Part shown: positions 7,241 through 10,568 of the stretch, piece after piece | Numbering within the stretch: the stretch's first letter is position 1 | How the letters are laid out: each line of letters begins with the position of its first letter | From: JAUHWS01 sp964571805 | GTDB taxonomy: Bacteria; Patescibacteriota; Gracilibacteria; UM-FILTER-43-11 | Direction: 5' to 3' | Assembly: GCA_964571805.1 (NCBI GenBank) | Contig: CAZNDI010000031.1 | Span: 1 to 10,568, forward strand | DNA length: 10,568 bases | Made by a program: the position numbers and the translations under genes | The notes under the pieces: model-generated | Seen by the model: the letters and a program-made list of their open reading frames with translations, nothing else | Databases searched by the model: none | What the model was told of the DNA's origin: nothing

Positions 7241-7296
7241 ATTGTGGACTCTTTGTGACCTGATGCGCTTTTTATTGATACCCGGAAATTGGGGGG

Positions 7297-7369
7297 CTTG
7301 GGGGGTAAACGAACGGACACAAAGATGAATAAAGGAGATAAGTTGCGACCGTATCGTTTACCCCCCAAG
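7297..7369. repeat. 16-base perfect inverted repeat with G-tract
   Basis: CTTGGGGGGTAAACGA (7297-7312) is perfectly complementary to 7354-7369, and CGG (7314-7316) can also pair with CCG (7349-7351) across a small bulge. The loop is about 32 bases. It lies in the 316-base stretch 7176-7491 between the coiled-coil gene and the second protease gene, which otherwise holds only the terminator and the next hairpin; I see no gene there. It could be a repeated extragenic palindrome, an RNA, or a protein-binding site. Confidence 0.6.
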
Positions 7370-7376
7370 GGTTTTG

Positions 7377-7400
7377 GTTACTTTTGGCCTCAAAAGTGAC
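7377..7400. repeat. REP-like short hairpin
   Basis: GTTACTTTTG (7377-7386) pairs with CAAAAGTGAC (7391-7400), ten base pairs with one G-U, around a GCCT loop. It begins seven bases after the larger inverted repeat, so the two form a double-hairpin unit of about 104 bases, the usual shape of extragenic palindromic repeats. Confidence 0.55.
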
Positions 7401-7491
7401 AGATCACTGGGGAAAAAACAAAACGCAATCGGCGATAGCCAGGAAGGAGTGGAGGGTGGGGTTTGGAAAAATTTGAATGAAAGAAAGTATC

Positions 7492-8610
7492 TCAAACTAG
7501 CTTCAACCTCATATCTCGAATCCCCTTCATCTCCTTAAGCACCGAAATCTTCAAACGAAGCTGCTCAAAATCAATCTCCGGCATCGTCGTCGTGCCAATA
7601 AGCCCATATTGAACTTGAGAGATTTTAGACCGCAACAAAAAAACCACCGCAACCGCAACCAAAATCACCAACACAGAAGCAGTGGTTTTCATGCCAAAAT
7701 TGAGAAAAATATTGAACCCCGAATGCACCATCGCCGCCAGAAAAAATCCTTGATTCACTGAAATAGACTCAAAAACCGTTTCTTTTTTAAAAAAAGGAGC
7801 CACCCAAAACGGCACTTTATATTTTCCTTTTTCAATTTCATAATTGGTCAAAATCGAGCCAGAAAAAAGCGAAAGACCATAAAAATAACCCAAAATGCCC
7901 GAGGCAGAAATATGAAGCAAAGTTGTAAAAATGGAACGATAAATCACAACACTTTCAAACTCTGGTGAATCAATATTGACGTAAAAAAATAATAAATTTT
8001 CTACAAACGCAAAAGCCAAACCCACATAGAGCGCATGCACCATGGCAGTACCCACAGAGTGAATCTTTTTTTGAACCAAAAAAGGATTGATGATGTACTT
8101 GAAATATTCTTCCAAAATGGCAAAAACAAGAATGCTTCCTGTAAGAGAAAGCAAGAAACTCTCTTTTAGAATGAGATTTGACAAGCCGTCAATCAAAGAA
8201 AGAGCAACAAAGAGGACTAAAATTGGCGTGAGATGATAAAGTTTTTTGTAAACACTGACTTTTTTTGCAATATAAAATGGATCCTTTGGCTTAAAAGCTT
8301 TAATAAGGGCGCTTATCAGGGCAAAGAGGCTGACAAAAAGCAAAATGAATAACATGAGCAAACCCAGCTCAAGCACAGCCTTAAAAAAGGGGGCTTCAAA
8401 TAAAGGCCAAGCCGCTTCGATGCTCTTCACCACTTTTTTGAGGAGCCATTGATGAAAAAGAATCACGGGCAAAATAGAAATCGTCCCCAAGGCAAGGATT
8501 TTAAAAACCTCTCGACCCGCCTCTTTACGGGGATTCTTAAGATAAAAGTAGCTTCCCCAAAGCACAAGAGGAATGATGCCAATGCTGAGAAGGAGAAGAA
8601 ATTTAATCAT
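7492..8610 (-). CDS. PrsW-like intramembrane metalloprotease, paralog 2
   Basis: A 372-residue paralog of the protease at 4272-5399. Motifs sit one residue later: E167-E168-x-x-K171, E204 in FAFVEN, H233 in LLHISASG, H296 in MVHSGFN. Over the central 180 residues I count about 115 identities by eye with no gaps, and the hydrophilic tail (YGLIG, MP, DFEQLRLKISVL) is also shared. All catalytic-type residues are kept in both copies. The ATG at 8610 is preferred over an in-frame GTG at 8637: from this Met, the distance to the 'GSYFY' motif equals that in paralog 1, and the promoter at 8651-8679 would place the GTG only about seven bases from the transcript start. Same family role: membrane-embedded proteolysis, substrate unknown. 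It is transcribed toward the coiled-coil gene. Confidence 0.83.
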   Translation of the reverse strand: MIKFLLLLSIGIIPLVLWGSYFYLKNPRKEAGREVFKILALGTISILPVILFHQWLLKKVVKSIEAAWPLFEAPFFKAVLELGLLMLFILLFVSLFALISALIKAFKPKDPFYIAKKVSVYKKLYHLTPILVLFVALSLIDGLSNLILKESFLLSLTGSILVFAILEEYFKYIINPFLVQKKIHSVGTAMVHALYVGLAFAFVENLLFFYVNIDSPEFESVVIYRSIFTTLLHISASGILGYFYGLSLFSGSILTNYEIEKGKYKVPFWVAPFFKKETVFESISVNQGFFLAAMVHSGFNIFLNFGMKTTASVLVILVAVAVVFLLRSKISQVQYGLIGTTTMPEIDFEQLRLKISVLKEMKGIRDMRLKLV

Positions 8611-8650
8611 TCTTTTAGAAAATGAGCGCGCTGCCACAATTTATCTCATG

Positions 8651-8679
8651 ATTTTAACATATTTATATTTTTTGGTCAA
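8651..8679 (-). promoter_or_regulatory. Promoter of PrsW-like paralog 2
   Basis: Read on the minus strand, TTGACC (8679-8674, five of six to consensus) is followed after exactly 17 bases by TAAAAT (8656-8651, five of six). Transcription would start near 8644, leaving about 34 bases before the ATG at 8610. It lies in the gap between this gene and the divergent peptidase gene. Confidence 0.7.
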
Positions 8680-8716
8680 TTTTAAGGGCTTGCCTCATGA
8701 CAAAAAGAATGGCAGA

Positions 8717-10021
8717 ATGAGCTCTGGAAAAAATACTTTTGGAAACTCTCTTCTGTCTCTCAGGTTTACCCTCTATTTTCTCATTATAAATAAGAACAAA
8801 GCAAATATTCAGGCGCGTCTCGATCGTCACAACAAGCTGAATGCAAGCCCAAGTTCATCTAAAAACTTAAAATACTACCCGAAAAATTCCTTTTTCGGCT
8901 TTTTTTTGAGGGGCCTTCCCAAAGAATCCTCGTCTGAAATCAGTGCAGTCACTAAGTTTATCAAACGAGTGGCTTCCATCAGCGCTGCTTTTTTCATTAT
9001 CAGTTCCTTCAGCCTGTTTGATTTCTACTTTCAATCGCCAGTACAAGGGTATGAGGGAGAGGGAACCGATGGCTATGGTTATGAAGGAGAGTTGCCTGAA
9101 GGAGCAACCAGCCCCGTGGCCGCTGAAATTGTCGATAACGTGATCACCGACGATGGCTTTACCGTAAAGCCGAACCTGACTACAGGCGCCCGTGACCTGA
9201 GCACAGCCAGTGAAGTATTTGCTTATAAAGTGGAAGCCGGCGACACTGTGTCGTCCGTTGCAGAGAAATTTGGAGTCAAAAAAGAGACCATCATGATGGA
9301 AAATAAGTTCTATGACGTCAATCAGCTCAAAGAAGGCATGACCATCAATCTTTTGCCTGTGGATGGCCTTTCGTATGTCGTTCAAAAAGGCGATACTATC
9401 AGTGGAATTGCCAAAAAATTTAGCATTAAAGAAGAAGATATCGTGCGTCAAAATCAAATGGAAGACGCGCCTTTGGTCCCCAACATGGTTTTAATTCTTC
9501 CTGGAGCCACAAGAGTCGTTTTACCCCCTGCACCCCCTAAACCCACTTACACGGTAAATAAAAATGGAGGGAGCAAGAACAATGGAAGCGGGAAATCGGC
9601 CTATGTTGGCCCTTCGAATTATGTCTATTCTGGACCCAAGCCTGAAGGAAATTTTCTTTTCCCCGTGCCAGGAGGTTGTATTTATACTCAACGTTTTCAT
9701 GGCGGTCATTATGCAACTGATTGTGCCAATCGAGCTGGGGGGACTGTTGTGGCTGCCGCAGATGGTGTAGTGATCAAAGCCAATTTGAGTGGCTATGGAG
9801 GAGGGTACGGCATTCATGCGATTGTCAAACACCCAGACGGCACTCAAACCCTGTATGCCCACTTTAAAGAGATTTATGTGAAAGAGGGTCAAACTGTGAA
9901 ACAAGGTGAAGCCCTTGGCTTCATGGGGACCACAGGTCGCTCCACAGGAGTCCATTTACACTTTGAAATTCGCGCTGCCAATGGAACCAAATTGAACCCT
10001 GAAAATTACGTCACACCTTAG
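8717..10021 (+). CDS. Membrane-anchored LysM-LysM-M23 peptidoglycan endopeptidase
   Basis: Residue numbers use the ATG at 8717 (434 residues). A basic, partly hydrophobic N-terminal region is followed by one membrane helix (about 85-101), then an acidic Gly/Tyr/Glu linker. Two LysM modules come next (about 169-214 and 219-262; YKVEAGDTVSSVAEKFGV and YVVQKGDTISGIAKKFSI), which bind glycan N-acetylglucosamine. A Pro/Gly/Ser spacer leads to the M23 domain (about 313-434). Zinc ligands are present: H331-x-x-x-D335 (HYATD) and H413-L-H415, with H382 in LYAHF, so it should be an active metallo-endopeptidase cutting peptide cross-links. The start is uncertain: ATG 8648 lies upstream in frame, and CTG 8837 or TTG 8906 would give shorter forms that still keep the membrane helix. 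A frame back to 8573 would overlap the divergent protease gene and is unlikely. yidD follows 34 bases later. Confidence 0.88.
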   Translation: MSSGKNTFGNSLLSLRFTLYFLIINKNKANIQARLDRHNKLNASPSSSKNLKYYPKNSFFGFFLRGLPKESSSEISAVTKFIKRVASISAAFFIISSFSLFDFYFQSPVQGYEGEGTDGYGYEGELPEGATSPVAAEIVDNVITDDGFTVKPNLTTGARDLSTASEVFAYKVEAGDTVSSVAEKFGVKKETIMMENKFYDVNQLKEGMTINLLPVDGLSYVVQKGDTISGIAKKFSIKEEDIVRQNQMEDAPLVPNMVLILPGATRVVLPPAPPKPTYTVNKNGGSKNNGSGKSAYVGPSNYVYSGPKPEGNFLFPVPGGCIYTQRFHGGHYATDCANRAGGTVVAAADGVVIKANLSGYGGGYGIHAIVKHPDGTQTLYAHFKEIYVKEGQTVKQGEALGFMGTTGRSTGVHLHFEIRAANGTKLNPENYVTP

Positions 10022-10055
10022 TTTTTAAGCGCCCCAAGCCTAAGCCTGCGATCCT

Positions 10056-10322
10056 ATGAAGCACTTTTTCCTCTTCTTATGGCACCTTCCTAGAAGGGCC
10101 ATGGTCGGGCTCATTTCGGTTTACCAAAAAATCTTGTCCCCCGATCACAGCTTTTGGGCAAAAACTCTTTATCCTTATGGTTATTGCAAATTTGAGCCTA
10201 CCTGTAGCGACTACATGAAAATCGCCCTCCAAAAATATGGCCTCATTCGAGGCTCAATCAAAGGAGCATGGAGAATCCTCCGATGCAATCCATGGACAGA
10301 GGGAGGGGAGGATTTAGTGTAA
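10056..10322 (+). CDS. yidD: YidD, membrane protein insertion efficiency factor
   Basis: This 88-residue protein has the YidD signature: VYQKILSP (22-29), C44-K-F-E-P-T-C50-S-D-Y (CxxxPTCSxY), and ILRCNPWTEGG (74-84) with C77, equivalent to the family's 'R-x-x-R-C-x-P-(W/F)-x-x-G-G'. YidD assists YidC in inserting inner-membrane proteins; an N-terminal amphipathic or hydrophobic helix (about 4-20) holds it at the membrane. Between SP and the first Cys there is a longer loop (residues 30-43, DHSFWAKTLYPYGY) than in the common Proteobacterial form. The gene usually sits between rnpA and yidC, but here it follows the M23 peptidase gene by 34 bases and may be read with it. No SD motif is visible. 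The identification is secure. Confidence 0.93.
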   Translation: MKHFFLFLWHLPRRAMVGLISVYQKILSPDHSFWAKTLYPYGYCKFEPTCSDYMKIALQKYGLIRGSIKGAWRILRCNPWTEGGEDLV

Positions 10323-10323
10323 A

Positions 10324-10361
10324 GAGACCTCCCCCGTTCCCTCCGAAGGAGGGGAAAGATA
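10324..10361. repeat. GC-rich hairpin repeat, copy 1
   Basis: A segment containing CCTCCCCCGT and the palindromic core CCCTCCGAAGGAGGG, ending AAAGATA. It is nearly identical to 10481-10522, differing by a few bases and small indels. It starts two bases after the yidD stop, so the CCTCC/GGAGG hairpin could act in ending or stabilising the yidD transcript, but no T-run follows. Confidence 0.7.
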
Positions 10362-10382
10362 AGTAAGATAAGCTTAATTATC

Positions 10383-10466
10383 ACTCTAGGAAAAACGGAG
10401 TGCGATCCTAGAGTCGTCTTTATTCTAAAGAACTAGAATAACTAGGAATTAAGAATACAGACGATT
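10383..10466. other. Structured spacer between repeat copies: two consecutive stems
   Basis: ACTCTAGGA (10383-10391) pairs with TCCTAGAGT (10406-10414), nine perfect pairs. Directly after, 10412-10426 can pair with 10452-10466 (15 positions, one mismatch and one G-U). The two stems share three bases, so they compete slightly at the junction. TTATTCTA and TAGAATAA form an alternative small hairpin. No gene or T-run terminator is seen in 10323-10568. Confidence 0.4.
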
Positions 10467-10480
10467 GTATCGGAAGCTAA

Positions 10481-10522
10481 GAGGCCTCCCCCGTCCCCTC
10501 CGAAGGAGGGGGGAAAGATAGG
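10481..10522. repeat. GC-rich hairpin repeat, copy 2
   Basis: Second, direct-oriented copy of the 10324-10361 repeat with the same order: CCTCCCCCGT, the CCTCCGAAGGAGG hairpin, then AAAGATA. The copies are 157 bases apart. Confidence 0.7.
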
Positions 10523-10545
10523 TTTTGTATTCATCTCCTTAATAT

Positions 10546-10568
10546 TCCCCTCCTTCGGAGGGTTAGGG
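10546..10568. repeat. GC-rich hairpin repeat, inverted partial copy at window edge
   Basis: CCCCTCCTTCGGAGGG is the reverse complement of the repeat core, here followed by TTAGGG at the window end. It is therefore inverted relative to the two other copies; copy 2 and this one can form a long inverted pair around about 23 bases. Confidence 0.55.

Noticed and set aside
7291..7305. G-quadruplex
   Set aside because: Only two G-tracts lie close together; four are needed for an intramolecular structure.
8867..9457. Minus-strand frame of 196 codons
   Set aside because: Antisense to the LysM modules of the peptidase gene; its His/Phe-rich product looks like a by-product of codon use on the other strand.
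1..10568. Alternative genetic code with UGA as glycine
   Set aside because: parD and the carboxypeptidase gene end properly at TGA with full-length products, and no gene needs TGA read-through.
10324..10568. CRISPR array
   Set aside because: Only two direct copies with a 119-base spacer, plus an inverted copy; spacing and orientation do not fit an array and no cas gene is present.

Overview
The window reads as chromosomal DNA of a small-genome, uncultured bacterium, most likely a Candidate Phyla Radiation member, perhaps on the Peregrinibacteria side. That placement is inference, not a marker-gene result. It rests on the AT-rich, SD-poor gene starts, the compact FtsQ and YidD forms, and the large secreted coiled-coil protein. 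The code is the standard bacterial one: TAA, TAG and TGA all act as stops (parD and the carboxypeptidase gene both end in TGA), which argues against the UGA=Gly lineages Gracilibacteria and Absconditabacteria. I see no rRNA, tRNA, CRISPR array, transposase or phage gene.

Layout. Positions 1-1425 hold a minus-strand pair: a nucleotide-sugar epimerase followed by a membrane protein that runs off the left edge. Divergent to them is a ParD/ParE toxin-antitoxin pair (1578-2133), whose toxin appears to start at a CTG inside the antitoxin gene. Next come ftsQ (2163-3149) and a DacA-type D,D-carboxypeptidase (3413-4291), separated by a 187-base palindromic element built from 7-base repeats. The middle (4272-8610) is the most distinctive part. 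Two paralogous PrsW-like intramembrane proteases on the minus strand bracket a plus-strand, N-terminally anchored coiled-coil surface protein. That protein has its own strong extended -10 promoter and an intrinsic terminator, and is followed by a gap with two strong stem-loops. The right end (8717-10322) holds a membrane-anchored LysM-LysM-M23 endopeptidase and yidD, then about 245 bases of repeated GC-rich hairpins.

How it fits together. Most genes concern the envelope: FtsQ for division, DacA for trimming peptidoglycan stem peptides, LysM/M23 for cutting cross-links, YidD for membrane protein insertion, and the epimerase for surface glycans. The two PrsW-like proteases and the coiled-coil protein between them could form a shedding or signalling unit. 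That link is inferred from position and topology only. It is the best candidate for an undescribed system here, together with a short flagellin-like signature inside the coiled-coil protein.
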